A DNA stretch of 25,991 nucleotides, taken from Candolleomyces eurysporus. Lineage: Eukaryota > Basidiomycota > Agaricomycetes > Agaricales > Psathyrellaceae. Each line of letters starts with the position of its first letter. Position 1 is the first letter of the stretch. Of this stretch, positions 1 through 10,791 are shown one piece after another. The notes beneath the pieces are model-generated. The model worked only from the letters and a program-made list of their open reading frames with translations. It did no database searches and was not told the origin of the DNA. The position numbers and the translations under genes are program-made. The stretch spans positions 1 through 25,991 of the forward strand of contig JANBPK010001318.1 in the NCBI GenBank assembly GCA_027579435.1, in the 5' to 3' direction.

Positions 1-365
1 GCTGCCCACTCGTATTGGGCAGAACAACCGTGATGGTCGACCATGCGATAGCATCATAGGACTGATATCAACGGGTAACCCATGCACAGCTTGGAACGGG
101 CCGGTCAAAGTTGAAAAAGAGAGGCGGTATCCACATAGGCATCACTCGAGCGTTGTTCAGTCGAATCTACACCATCCAAGACTACTCAGGAGCACCACAG
201 TCGAAGCAAAAATAAATTATTGAAAGAATTATTCAAATCATACATGAAAAGAAAATTGCAAAAAAGAAAGACTGTTCAATGAGTTCGTTTCCTCTTCCAT
301 ACTACTCCTTCAACCCCTTTCCCATGATCCCGCTTCGTGCCTCCTTACTTTCAGCATCTGCGAAA

Positions 366-3046
366 TCACCGTCCCCACCTGATAATATCACTCGCCTTCT
401 CCGCAACAATGTAAACCGGGGCCATACTATGTCCATTCGGCATGAACGGAATAACGCTAGCATCGACAATCCTAAGTCCGTTGACACCCTTGACACGGAA
501 GTCAGGTCCGACAACGTCTGAGCCTGCAGGTGAGTTCCGTGGTCCGATCTTGGCTGTTGCGACTCCGTGTGCGCCTGCGATAATAAACCCATATCGTCAG
601 CACCAATCCAATATCTCCAAAGAGGAAGCGAGTGAAAATCGAATCGACAGGTAGAACTCACCTCCGAAAGCATTAGCCCTAATGAACGTATCAGCGGTCT
701 CATCGTCCGCATCCAGCGCCAACTCAAACTGGGGCGTCGTATTGTACTTCTTCCACACATCCGCATTCATGTACGCGAGGGTTCTGCGGACAGCATATCG
801 GAGTACGTATCGGTCCCAGAGCGTATGGAGCGAGTTGGGGTTGATGAGTGGAGGACCATTGGGGTTGGAGGCGTTGAGGGTCACGGAGCCGACTGTGAAC
901 GCAAGCGAATTTCTACTATTCAGTGACTGTCCGGGGAATGAAAGAGATAGATCACACACCAGATGTAGGGCTGGTGACGAAATGCGTCATTCCGATATAA
1001 TTCCCAGTAGGAGGAAGCAACGCAAGCGTAGTCCACTTGTTGGAAACAATTTGTTCGTAGTGGGGTGCGAGGGCTCCACCACTTGGATCGGGCTGGCCTG
1101 CGATCGAGGGATCTTGCCAGATACTCTCGTTTTGAGGGACTCTGTTGTTTCATCAATCAGCATTTCGTTTCGTTCATCACCGGGGCTCCTAAGACATAGA
1201 AGGCAGAGGGAGAGAAGAGAAGAGAGAGAATTAGTACCCACCTGTCGAACATAATATGAGTTAAACTCGTCTGAGTCAGCCTTCCACTCCTGGTCTGCTC
1301 CCACTTGTCGAGCTCTTCGCCGTAGAGAGTGGTATTCCTATCAAGTTCGTCATCCGTGAGCGTCGTGTTGACGGACCATGTGATGGGGAGACCGATGTGC
1401 TCGACAAAGTCTATTCGGATGCGAGCGAGTATTCGTTCATGAGCGAAGAGAGCGGAATCGAGTGAGTGATAAGGGAGGGTACAATGACGGTCAGCAATCT
1501 AAAGACAAAGAGATGAAGGACTCCATCACTCACTCTTGCCCAGAGCTGGGATATCAACAATCGGGGTGATCCCCGCATCCCTCAATTCTTGCCGAGGTCC
1601 CAACCCACTCCTCATCAACAGTGTAGGCGTATCAATAACTCCAGCACTGGAGATGATGTCCTTCCTGGCTTGTACAACAACAGTGTCTGTTCGACCGTTC
1701 CGTCAGCATATGTACCAGTTGTGATTCCGAGGGTGATGAAAAGAAGTGAAGTCAGGAATGTTACGGGAGGGAGGGGAGGAGAGAACAGAAAAAGAAAAGC
1801 AAAATCAAATACTCACTCCCAGCCTGGTCAACATACTCGACCCTGTCAAATGTAACCGTTCTCGTGCCCCTTTCACCCTCTTTCCTCAAAATCCTTGTTA
1901 CATGGCTATCGGTCCTAATCACAAGGTTGCGGCGGCGCTTGACCGAGGGAGTTTGGAGGTATCCAGTTGCGACGCTGGATCGTTCACCGTTCTTGATGGC
2001 GAATTGTTGCCAGCTGATACCTGTATGTCGCTCGTCAGTCAGGTTCTCGGGCACAGCAAATGGGCGGCGAAGTGGGGCGAGGAGGCGGCAGAGAACAGGA
2101 ACGCAGGAAAAAAGATAGGGAGGGTTGAACAGGGAGAGATATGACGAACCTAACGGATCTCCACTATTGCCATCCTCATTATACGGAATCCCAACAGCCG
2201 CCGCAGCCTCCAAAGTGGGTGGCACAATCCACTCTGTCGCCTCATTCAACGAAACAGCGATATTTCCTGTGCGACCGTGTACGGAAGGCGTAAACTGTCT
2301 TCGTCCACCGACGGGTCCACCGTTGGACGCAGGTGGTGGATCTTCGAAGGCTTCGTTCTGTAGACAATCACGAGGGTATGTCAGAAAAATGGAGAAAGGA
2401 ATGAGTAAGCGACGCGCCTTTCGGAAGTAAGACTGCAAAGCGTTCCAAGACCAACTAGAATCCCCGAGGTACGAGGCGATCCTATCCCAATCCGACTTGG
2501 GTCCACGAGTATACGTCATTCCATCTAAACACCAAGCGCCTCTCATCAGCAACTGGACTCGTAGAATAGGCAAGGATAACGTACTGATACTCGTCGACCC
2601 TCCCAAAATCCTACCCCGGAAATACGGTAAGACTCGATTGTCCACGCTCGCTTGGGGAACCAGAGTGTAGTTGTAGTCGTACTGGCTCATGAACATGCGA
2701 GCGTAGATGTACGGGACCTCGCCAACGAGAAGACCTTCATTTGTTGGGCCGGCTTCGAGGAGGAGGACCGTGGTGCGGGGGTCTTCGGTGAGGCGGGAGG
2801 CAACGATCGAGCCTGCTGCTCCACCTACAGATAGGTAAGATAGCGCGAAATACGTGAAAAGGGAGGGGTGGGGTAACGTTACTGTCAGTCACAAAGAAAG
2901 GGTAGAGATGACAGCGTGTACGTACCACCAACGATAACATAGTCAAATTTCTCTACCGGCGCTCGTGGAAGGACGTTAACTGCCCCTCCATAAGCCGTAA
3001 GGAAGGAGGAAGCGACGAAAAGGGTTGACAAGGATAGCCGGACCAT
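366..3046 (-). CDS. Secreted GMC-family FAD oxidoreductase (aryl-alcohol-oxidase-like), ten exons, one frame discrepancy
   Basis: Probable extracellular flavoenzyme of the glucose-methanol-choline family. Such enzymes oxidise an alcohol or sugar and often make H2O2; the substrate cannot be told here. Exons by eye: 2926-3046, 2585-2824, 2418-2524, 2150-2357, 1817-2020, 1534-1686, 1242-1498, 960-1141, 662-892, 366-574. The start at 3046 gives a hydrophobic leader of about 20 residues. The FAD motif DYVIVGGGAAGS (residues about 35-46) is split by intron 1, and GGSTSINGMTYTRG by intron 2. Later come [18 protein letters not shown], a [12 protein letters not shown] segment, [11 protein letters not shown], and a C-terminal end with [11 protein letters not shown] and [18 protein letters not shown], which holds the conserved His. 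About 637 residues, normal for the family. At the 35-base intron 1499-1533 the phases do not match: the exon after GK resumes in a frame one base off. This is either a real lesion or an assembly indel. Intron 2358-2417 seems to use a GC donor. The exact subfamily is uncertain. Confidence 0.9.
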
Positions 3047-3126
3047 GTTTGACAGCGCCTGTGTTCGAGGCTCGAGGTCTCCAGACTGGATGGGTTGAGG
3101 AAAGACCGTAAGTTACGTGACCCCAA

Positions 3127-3135
3127 ATATATATA
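3127..3135 (-). promoter_or_regulatory. TATA-like element upstream of the GMC oxidoreductase gene
   Basis: An alternating AT run reads TATATATAT on the minus strand, about 80 bases before the chosen ATG at 3046. The distance fits a TATA box with a short 5' leader, and it supports that start. The call rests on position and composition only. Confidence 0.4.
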
Positions 3136-3504
3136 CCAATCTCCCTACCAGTCATTCCATCTCCTGCGCCTCCTATCTCTCTTGTTTCTCAGGTCAATAA
3201 GCTGTGGTGGTGGTGACATTGTTCCTGGACGCAAGGTATAGGGTACCCCGCGCTCCCCAAAAATACGACGTTGGCAACTGAACTGTTGCATCAACGCAGA
3301 GCGTGCAGGGATTAAATGACTTGTCTTGGAGAGGTGGAGAAAGTAAATGTATTCGAAAGCGAGAAAATGACTGGCTGGGAGAGGCTAGATCGCGGGTAGT
3401 CGGTGCCGTTCCTTGCGGCCGCGGCCTGAGGTGTAGAGATTTGGCCAAGCGGTGATGTAGGTCGTGGGTAGAATGAAACATGGAGAGGCTGCGACCGCGA
3501 AATG

Positions 3505-4062
3505 TCAGTTATTTTGGTGTTTCGAGGTACTCTGGGCACATATAGCGTTGATGAGTATGGTCAGGAGCGTCAGAGGGTATTTGGGGGCGCACCTGGGCCC
3601 CTGACCATTCCGAGATCTAACCGTCGGTCGCGCCCGTGAATGCGTACATAATTGAATATTCGACACAGTGAGCCATACTAGCTTGAAGCTCGATGCGGTG
3701 ATCCAGACGTGGTTGGGACGGGGAGAGGCGAAGAGGTCGAGGAGGAACAATGTCCAACGGTGCGTCCCGGAACAGATTCGGCACTCGGCATCTTTGCCGC
3801 GTTCCCACAGGTACCATTGTACGCGGTCGAAAGTGCTACGAGTGAAGGGTTCGGGTGGAGAACAGAGAATGAGTGGGAGCCAGGCCTCTTGAGTGTCTGG
3901 GCAGCGTTCCCTACCAATGCAGTACACTAATGGGCGGATAATACCAGAGTTGGCTATGGAAACGACACGATTGGTATGAGCTTGAGCGATTTTGGATGTG
4001 CTCTTCGTACACTGCTCAATGACGTACATTCTCCTTGCATCATACTCAACATCTGGTCTCAT
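3505..4062 (-). CDS. Doubtful ORF, no recognised family
   Basis: An open frame of about 185 codons from the ATG at 4062, between the GMC promoter and the 3' end of the F-box gene. It contains Trp- and Cys-containing stretches such as VQWYLWERGKDAECRIC, but no domain, signal peptide or clear intron that I recognise. Other frames on both strands are also open for 60 to 80 codons here, so chance is a real explanation. The rest of the spacer 3047-4170 shows no gene I can support. Confidence 0.2.
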   Translation of the reverse strand: MRPDVEYDARRMYVIEQCTKSTSKIAQAHTNRVVSIANSGIIRPLVYCIGRERCPDTQEAWLPLILCSPPEPFTRSTFDRVQWYLWERGKDAECRICSGTHRWTLFLLDLFASPRPNHVWITASSFKLVWLTVSNIQLCTHSRARPTVRSRNGQGPRCAPKYPLTLLTILINAICAQSTSKHQNN

Positions 4063-4170
4063 CAAGGCAAGGCTAGCATTACTGCGAAGCTAACCACAAG
4101 AGGTAGCGCCAATCCGCGACGCGAGCTCCGATCCGTCGATATCCTACAAGAACGAAGCTGCCAGGTAAAT

Positions 4171-6291
4171 CTACGTAGTCGTACCATCATCGCCCCATGA
4201 AAAATAATCCTGAATATATATATCTTTCCCATGAGTAGCAACGCCTTTCATGAGAATCGCGCGCCCAGTAGCGGAACATATAGAAACAGAAGACAAAAAC
4301 GGACCTCCTGGTTTCTGAATCACAGTTATAGTGGCCGCCGCAAGTTCTCCCTGCTGCGCACCCTCGTCATTTCCATTACCGACACCGTCATTTCGGTTAT
4401 TGTCAGCGCCGACAAAATCGTCTCGTCGTGAGCTGCGAACTGTACGCAGACAAACCTGTTGTCGCATGGCTCCGTAAGTCGCACGTGTCTTCCAGGCCAC
4501 CCCCAATACAGTATTCGATACCGAGGACTCAGCTTTCGATTCTGGTCGGGTAGTAAGAGAATCGATGTGTACCCGCCCAACTGCCCGGAAAGGTACGAAA
4601 AAAGCGCACCCTGGTGGGTTGACAAATGTTGAGAGGTGTTCAATTCGGGCCTCCAAGGTCCGACGGTGACCCATATCATGCTGCAGTGTGATGATTGCCC
4701 TGTATTGGCTGTGAGTCGCACCACGTGGTGGAAATCGTCGGGATAGATCGTCTGTCTGTGGTCTGTACATGGCTTCAAACACGATGGATGAATCCTGATC
4801 TGGGTAGCCGTTCCATTGCGGTAGAATGAAGAAACTGCGACTATAGGGCTTCGGAGGGCCATGAGCTGCTGCTGGTAATTGTGGTGTTAGACCCATTGTA
4901 ATCGTGAGGTCCGGTAAGGTGGGATTCGTTCCCTGTTCCGATGACGCCAGCTGACAGGTATCCGGAAAGGGGAGGCGGATGACGATGCGCCCGGTAGGAG
5001 GCACCTCGTAGACTGCACGCCTGTCTTTGAAAGGAACACCCCATAGAGAAAGCGAATCTTCGATGAAATGGGCGATAAATGCCCCTGTGAAAGCAGACTT
5101 TGTGCAATCCAATATCAGACGGGATTTGCGAAATGTTGAAAAAAGTTCCCACCGCAAAGCTCTTGTAGCTATCGTTATAGCTCGCCGGGGAAGACACCAA
5201 AGCATACTCCCCTACCAAAAAGTCCCATAGCACGCCAGCTCCGTGAGTCTGTATGTATACCCGACTCGATTGCATCCAAAGTTTGCAATAGGATGGCCCT
5301 GAGGAGTCATTGTTGTTGTCTGAGAGGCGGATGGCTACCCGAAGCGAGGCTAGTGGGACGATCGCTGCAGATTGCTGCGCTCGAGGCTTCGGGACTCCAT
5401 CGATATCGAATATTCGGAATCTACGGAAAGAATTCAGTTCAGCCGTTATTTCGAAGCATACGAAGTGAACAGAAAGGACAGCGCGCTTACACCAGCTCTT
5501 CCCCAATTTTTGAAGCGACCCCGACCCTCAACGAATCCGCCTGACTGCCATGCTTTTTATCACCTACGAAGCAAACGGCGGGATCCATCACCTCCACCAC
5601 CGGAGAATCCTCCGAGGATAAGTCATACTCGGACACCAGAGAAGGATCCGACCTTGACGTCCCTCCTCTAGAACGTGTACTCCGTGAGACCGACCCGAGA
5701 TCCCAAAGCCTCAACGACTTTGAATCGGCGGTAAAGAGGAACCTTCCTCCAGGTACTAGGGTCATGCTCCTAGAGGCAAAAACGGACCATGCACCTGAGA
5801 TCTCAGTCTTCGACAGAGGTTCCAGCTGATCTTGATCATCCGAAATACCGTTTCCGATTGCAGGGCGTTGTGGATGACGATTACGACTGTGAGCGTGATG
5901 ATCATGAATCAGGCGGTCCCACATATAAGGGCCTAAAGCAGCTCTTTTGAGGGCTCCGAGATCCATCGTATCGAGTTCATAAGATGGTAGGAAGATTCGT
6001 TCTCGATGGCACATCCAACGCAGCACGAGTATCCAGACGCTCCTTTGGTTCAAGGCGGAGCGAAGGATGCGGCATGTCTACAAAGTGAAACGATAAAATG
6101 GCATCACAGAGCGCATGTCAGTGGGGCAATATATCTGAGGCAGCTGGACGAATTGCAGTACTTACGGCGCTCAACGAGAGGACATCCCAAGGTTTCAGAG
6201 ATTCGATCACCTCATGCCAGAGTTCTGTAGGAAGGCCTTCCAGAGCTAAGACTTGTATGGTCTGGATCTCGAGCATAGGGTAGTGGTCCAT
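4171..6291 (-). CDS. F-box protein with propeller-like middle region
   Basis: Likely substrate-recognition subunit of an SCF ubiquitin ligase, by family knowledge; the target is unknown. Exon 1 (6166-6291) starts at the ATG at 6291, because the longer open frame upstream has no ATG. It encodes the F-box core LPTELWHEVIESLKPWDVLSL (about residues 17-37). After an 88-base intron (6078-6165), exon 2 (5491-6077) carries LNQRSVWILVLRWMCHRERI, ALGPYMWDRLI and a WD-like strand PGGRFLFTADSKSLRLWDLG. A 70-base intron (5421-5490) leads to exon 3, with KLWMQSSRVYIQTHGAGVLW. The last exon runs to the TAG at 4171 and contains FIAHFIEDSLSLWGVP and a C-terminal ATGRAILM...VQDYF-type end (here IYIQDYFSW). 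Total about 650 residues. The junction around 5150-5200 is unresolved: no clear GT-AG pair keeps frame, although the frames on both sides look coding. A decayed paralogue lies at 12480-13745. Confidence 0.8.
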
Positions 6292-6468
6292 TAGCGTGAA
6301 ATGCAAGCCCGAGTTGAGGGTAGACGACCAGGAAGTAGGTAACGAGCACGGCAGCTACAGTTGAGCGATCAACCGTGGGAACCGGAACACGACTTGGAAG
6401 CTCGGCATCTCTTTGCGACCTCCTCTCCTCTTCACCGTTTACTCACCGTTCCGCCCTCTGACTTGTAG

Positions 6469-6638
6469 TGATTGGTAATCGCAAACGATGTCTGCAGGTG
6501 GTTATTGAAGATCATATCACCAAGCCTCTGCGTCGTGGCGATCTATTGAATGCGATCAACAAGCTTGCGGGTGGAGGGAAGGAGGCGCATCATTTCATGC
6601 GTCGACCGCTTCCAATTGTGCAGGTTGCGTATACCTGA
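6469..6638 (+). pseudogene. 3'-terminal exon fragment resembling a response-regulator receiver domain end
   Basis: A pyrimidine-rich tract, a CTGAC-like branch sequence and TTGTAG at 6463-6468 look like a real 3' splice site. The exon that follows reads IEDHITKPLRRGDLLNAINK and stops at 6636-6638. In receiver domains of hybrid histidine kinases, this pattern (DDHITKP followed by a hydrophobic helix) marks strand 5 with its conserved Lys and helix 5. I found nothing upstream that looks like the Asp-bearing first half of a receiver or a kinase. The F-box gene begins only about 180 bases away in the opposite direction. It therefore reads as a stranded 3' end of a gene, although an unseen intron-split gene cannot be excluded. 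Confidence 0.5.
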
Positions 6639-6708
6639 AGATGATGATATCCCGTTCGATCTGGGACGCTCGCCTTTTCGATTGACCTTGTCTCGCTCGC
6701 ATCAAATC

Positions 6709-7031
6709 ATCCCTGTTTCTTTCATCGCTCTAATGCAACTAATAACTTATTCTCGTCAATATACCACCGGTCGTCGATATGTCCGAATAGCTAGCTCTAT
6801 GTGTATTTGTACCGGCATCTCGTCTGTTTTGCTATGTATTATTTACCTATTTCCGTTGTATTGTTTACTCCTTTTCTTGTTGTCGTATGTGATCAATCAA
6901 TTGGCTCATCCTCATCTTGAGTGGGTGGAGGCCGTGGTCAATGTGATTTATATGACGGACTCCCCGGAATTGGGACGTCGAAGATGACTGATAAACAGGT
7001 AGCTAGAGCCCCGCCACTCTGTCGCCCAAGT
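6709..7031 (+). repeat. Direct repeat, copy 1
   Basis: This stretch shares an extended, gapped similarity with 10412-10791. Matching blocks include TCCCTGTTTCT, ACCTATTTC.GTTGTATTGTTTA, TGACGGACTCCCCGGAATT and CCACTCTGTCGCC. It starts about 70 bases after the stop of the receiver-like exon, so it may be a 3' untranslated and downstream segment. Identity looks roughly three quarters by eye. No terminal inverted repeats or coding content were seen. Confidence 0.75.
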
Positions 7032-7415
7032 CGCATCGCTCTGCTACCATCCTGCCTTTCCCGAGTTTGATGAGGATGACAGGCCGTACTCAGTAGCTGT
7101 ACTTGTCATTGGCCCGGATAACGCGTAGGTACGAGCCTCGCTGAACCTTTTCTCTGGTGAAGTCGCCGGTCGCCAAATATTCAGAATCGTCCGAATTCTC
7201 CACAGATATTATCGTCAAAGTCAAGTCTGCAACTTATCCTGCGAGCACGCAGTGGCTTTGTGTAGATCGAGCCCTCACATGGCATGCGGCGGGGACCTGC
7301 ACAACAGAATCTATGCAACGTCAAGCTGTTCATGGGAAACGTGTATCAGCTCAGACTGCTTTACTACATCGATTACTTGTTGGAAACCCCTATCAAAAAA
7401 ACCTCAGAGGTGGAT
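7032..7415. other. Spacer, nothing recognised
   Basis: Open frames here are short and overlap on both strands. I see no domain, RNA gene or repeat between the direct repeat and the 3' end of the dsRBM gene. Confidence 0.5.
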
Positions 7416-7774
7416 CTAAGGATACTGAGTATGCAGCCACTCAAAACCCAACTTCGCCGCCATATCCTTTGCCTCCTGCTTCCTCGCAGCGGATACCTGA
7501 CCGAACTTCAGCACGACTTCTTTACCGTCTTTGCCTAGAACTATACAATGGTTAGTGGGAGGTATGAACCTAGAGTTCCAGTGGCACGCACGTCTAGCCT
7601 GGGCAGACCAAGGCTTCTCCTCGTCGTTCGTCTCCCAGACGAGGACAATTGGGCGGATGTTGTCACTAAATAATCGCTGAACCACGTTGTTAAATCGCAT
7701 GCAAAACTCTATTAGGCACTCGGAATAAGCATTGAGAGGCAGAGAAGGCAAGGAAGAGCTGTACCATCGGACAT
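7416..7774 (-). CDS. Very small double-stranded-RNA-binding-motif (dsRBM-like) protein
   Basis: Three exons: 7765-7774 (only 10 bases, encoding MSD and part of the next codon), 7592-7708 and 7416-7540. The introns of 56 and 51 bases have GT-AG ends, and all phases agree. The 83-residue product is essentially one motif. An N-terminal helix (FNNVVQRLF) is followed by Trp-containing strands (VLVWETNDEEKPWSAQARLL, GKDGKEVVLKFG) and an alanine/lysine-rich last helix (RKQEAKDMAAKLGFEWL). This order matches dsRBM domains (helix, three strands, helix with KxxAKxxAA). Single-domain proteins of this kind are known as predicted genes in mushroom-forming fungi, with no settled role; binding to structured RNA is an inference. 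A TATAAA lies about 100 bases upstream. The tight splice bookkeeping makes the gene itself convincing. Confidence 0.7.
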
Positions 7775-7875
7775 GATTGCTATGAAAAAGAGGCAAACGA
7801 AGCGTTGGACGGGTAATGTAATTTGGGGCGATAAGAGAGGCTACTGGAGGAGAGACGCTCGAAGCGTGTGCTCAG

Positions 7876-7881
7876 TTTATA
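7876..7881 (-). promoter_or_regulatory. TATA-like element upstream of the dsRBM gene
   Basis: The minus strand reads TATAAA here, 102 bases before the ATG at 7774. This is a plausible TATA position, and there is no other support. Confidence 0.35.
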
Positions 7882-10411
7882 GAGTATATCAGGCCAGTCA
7901 TAATACATCCCGGAATATTCCCCCGGTTGCGATTTTTGCATGCCATCGACAGATTGGAGTTATCGCGGGGTGGGGCTGCTGCCTGATGGTACTATTGAAT
8001 TGGCTCAGTACGTACGACGCGAGGACAAATTATCAGACCTTCATTCATCCAAATAGGTTCAGGTCTATCCACGGCCTCACTTTGTCACCATACGCCAAGG
8101 GTTAGCGGTCGCTGATCAGTAAGCCTAGTTTTCACTGTTTTATGCGAGGTGAGGCCTTCAATTTTTGTGCGTGTACAAAAGAAACCCGTCAAGGTCGTAC
8201 TTTGAACCTGCGTACCCTGAGGGCCGCCTTGCCGCGTAATCAAATAGAACCTGCCTGAATAGGTGTGAAACCTGCGGTACGTGAACGCCGAATCGAAGCT
8301 TCTCTCAGAATCGTGTGGAATCGATGCATTTCTGGCACCGTGCTGACTCTTGTAAAAAGCTTGTCCACCCTTTCATGTACGCCGTTTCCGATCCATACAT
8401 TCTTTTCTTTCGGGAAATGGTAAGTGCGGAAAGCGAGGCCAGGGCACGGCGGCCGGTAAATCAATGAATCCGCCCTAACCGCCTTAAGATTTAGTATATG
8501 GTAACTCGCCTGTCGGAATAATCTGGGGTTCTCGTCCTTTGTTCAATTTGATTTAGCACCTGAGAGGTAACATTAATGGCGGCTGTACCTGGACATATTC
8601 ATGACGTCCAAAGCTTGATAACGGAGATCCAAACCTTAGGAACGACTCTCCCAATCGCACTCGGAATCGACCGTTCACCCGATGAGCTTTAGTTGGAACG
8701 TTGCTGAGTCAGTGCACCCGGCAACACTTGTAACGGTGACCAACGCGTCCCTCAAGTTGAACGACAACTCAGCGATTGAGCGTGCAGCGACTGGTAGCAA
8801 TAATCTGTTCCAAACTCCAATAGGTGACGGTATGAAAAGGCATGGCGAGAGGTATTTACACTGTCACATTTGAATGATCATCTAGAATCCGGTTTATGTT
8901 TAGTTCGGCGTTTGCTCTCTCCCGAATCGCAACTTCGACGGGGTCCGTACAGGGTACCTCAGGCACTCAAAACCCGTCGACTCGAAGCTTCGATCTTAGA
9001 AAGTGACGGATGCTACAAAATCAATTTGATCTCCTAGTACTGACGATCTCGGCTGAGCTTCGACTCGTCTCGCCTCATGGAAACTTATCTCGGCCTCACG
9101 TCCAATCGCGGGTGACTGAAGGAGTTGAAATTTTCACCTTGCCATTAGGTTCCGTGAATGCTGGGGAGAATCTCAGGTGGCCAATGCAAATGATTTAAGC
9201 CTATTAGCGCGTGGCGTAACTCGGGGCTGGCTCGTGTAGCCGATCTCCCCACAGAGCGCAGGTGATCATTGCCCCGTGTCCGCTTTTGTCCTGACCCCTG
9301 ACTTCCCCCCGCTCACGGACTACAGCGCAACGATGGATAGAAACTGTATTCAAACCGGAAGAAAAATAACATCTAGAGGCGATTTGAGACCCACGCGAAG
9401 TCGTCTGGATCGAGGCTCATGCATACATTTATTTTTAAATCAAATGTACGGTGCTGTGAGGGGAAGACTTGAGCGCTTATATAGTCAGATCTGTAAGGAC
9501 TAATTAAGCATATAGCATCCTTCCATTCAGGAGGCAATGAAGTACATGAGGCGCGATTTCACATCGCGTGAGGAGTGAGACCACCTCGAGGCTCGATTTC
9601 CGCAGCCAGGGGCACAAGTGCCACACCCGTGATCAATCCGACGAGCCCGACGAACTAATAATCGATCACCCATTTTCGCGGAAGGATTAGTCGCAGGATC
9701 TATGGAATTTACATGATTGAGATGCGCTCGATTGCCCTATCATCAACCGACGCATGCCTTGTCGTGTCCATGGTTCGGTCCGTTTTTGGCACTTATCTTC
9801 ATGCTTCACTGCTTTACGTAGTCGCTCGGATCATCCTCCCTGTAATTGCGTTGTGCAGCCTTTTTAGATAAAGCTCACATCCCACACCTTTCGATCGAGT
9901 CAGATCTTACCTCCCAGTTATGTCTTCGGCACGGGTAACCTAAGTTTGAATCACATTTCCCTCGTTGAACGTTTCACAAGCCAGAGTTTAATTGATCGAA
10001 GACGTTCAGCACTCCGTACTTATATTGCTCGGATTAGTGCATTTTTCCGTTACCTTTCGTCGTGTAATCGTCGAGCCTGACTCCGATTGTGATGATGACC
10101 GCTTTCTCTCCAGGCTATATTTATGGTTGTCAAGATACTATGTGACTCTCTCGTCGAAGAATTGACGTTAAGAATGGGCGGCCCCTTAGTTCAGCATTGT
10201 CCGGAGTTCGGTATAGGTGTCGTCATGGGCAGGTTGATCATGAAAATTTCCGCGATCCTCATGCCCCACATTTAACTATTTACTCTCATCATTTATTGGC
10301 CTCTTCTCTTTCTTCTTACATATCCATTTCTAATACGACGGAACTGTCCTAGAGCCACTTTGTTTCCCTCCCATTCACGCATCGAATTCACCGTTCGTCG
10401 CTACTGCAATC
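7882..10411. other. Gene-poor stretch of about 2.5 kb
   Basis: No open frame longer than about 75 codons and no splice-consistent chain of frames was found on either strand. The frames present, for example around 8240-8464 on the minus strand and 9276-9503 on the plus strand, have no recognisable motif. I saw no tRNA-like or rRNA-like sequence, no transposase or reverse-transcriptase motif and no obvious tandem repeat. It lies between the two direct repeats, together with the dsRBM gene. Confidence 0.5.
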
Positions 10412-10791
10412 TCCCTGTTTCTCTCACCCTAATGCACCTAATAACACTTACTCTCGTCGCTTGTTGATAGACCACCGGTCTTCAAGATGTCTGAATAGCT
10501 AAGTAGCTTTACGTGTGATTGTACCGGCATCTCACTTGTATTATCTACCTATTTCTGTTGTATTGTTTATTCCTTTTCTCGTTATCGCATGCAATCAATG
10601 AACTGACTCATCCTCATTCGAACTTTTTCGAGTGGATGCGATTCGAGGACCGAGTAGGAGCGTGATCTTGTTCTGTTCAATGGATTTGAAGTGACCTACA
10701 TGACGGACTCCCCGGAATTTGGACGCCGAAGATGGCTGACCAACAGGTAGTCATTAACCAGAACTAGACTCTACCACTCTGTCGCCTAAGT
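10412..10791 (+). repeat. Direct repeat, copy 2
   Basis: This is the second copy of the sequence at 6709-7031, in the same orientation about 3.7 kb downstream. It is longer, mainly because of roughly 50 extra bases between CATCCTCAT and the shared TGACGGACTCCCCGGAATT block. Similarity ends at CCACTCTGTCGCC, as in copy 1. No receiver-like exon is visible in front of this copy. Confidence 0.75.

Noticed and set aside
682..1254. Plus-strand open frame of 190 codons across the GMC gene
   Set aside because: It is antisense to exons and introns of the oxidoreductase, whose minus-strand frames carry clear family motifs; the plus-strand translation has none.
3505..4062. Reading the spacer ORF as a third copy of the F-box gene
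   Set aside because: None of the F-box, ALGPYMWDRL or WGVP blocks occurs in it, so no relation could be supported.
4841..5506. Minus-strand open frame of 221 codons overlapping the end of the F-box gene
   Set aside because: Its first part is used as exon 3 of the F-box gene, but the later part reads out of frame with the conserved segments of the last exon and is treated as a shadow.
7157..7555. Plus-strand open frame of 132 codons
   Set aside because: It lies antisense to the last exon of the dsRBM gene, which has a phase-consistent three-exon model.
6709..10791. A full LTR retrotransposon between the two direct repeats
   Set aside because: No reverse transcriptase, integrase or protease motif, primer-binding site or polypurine tract was recognised, and the repeat ends do not show clear TG..CA termini.
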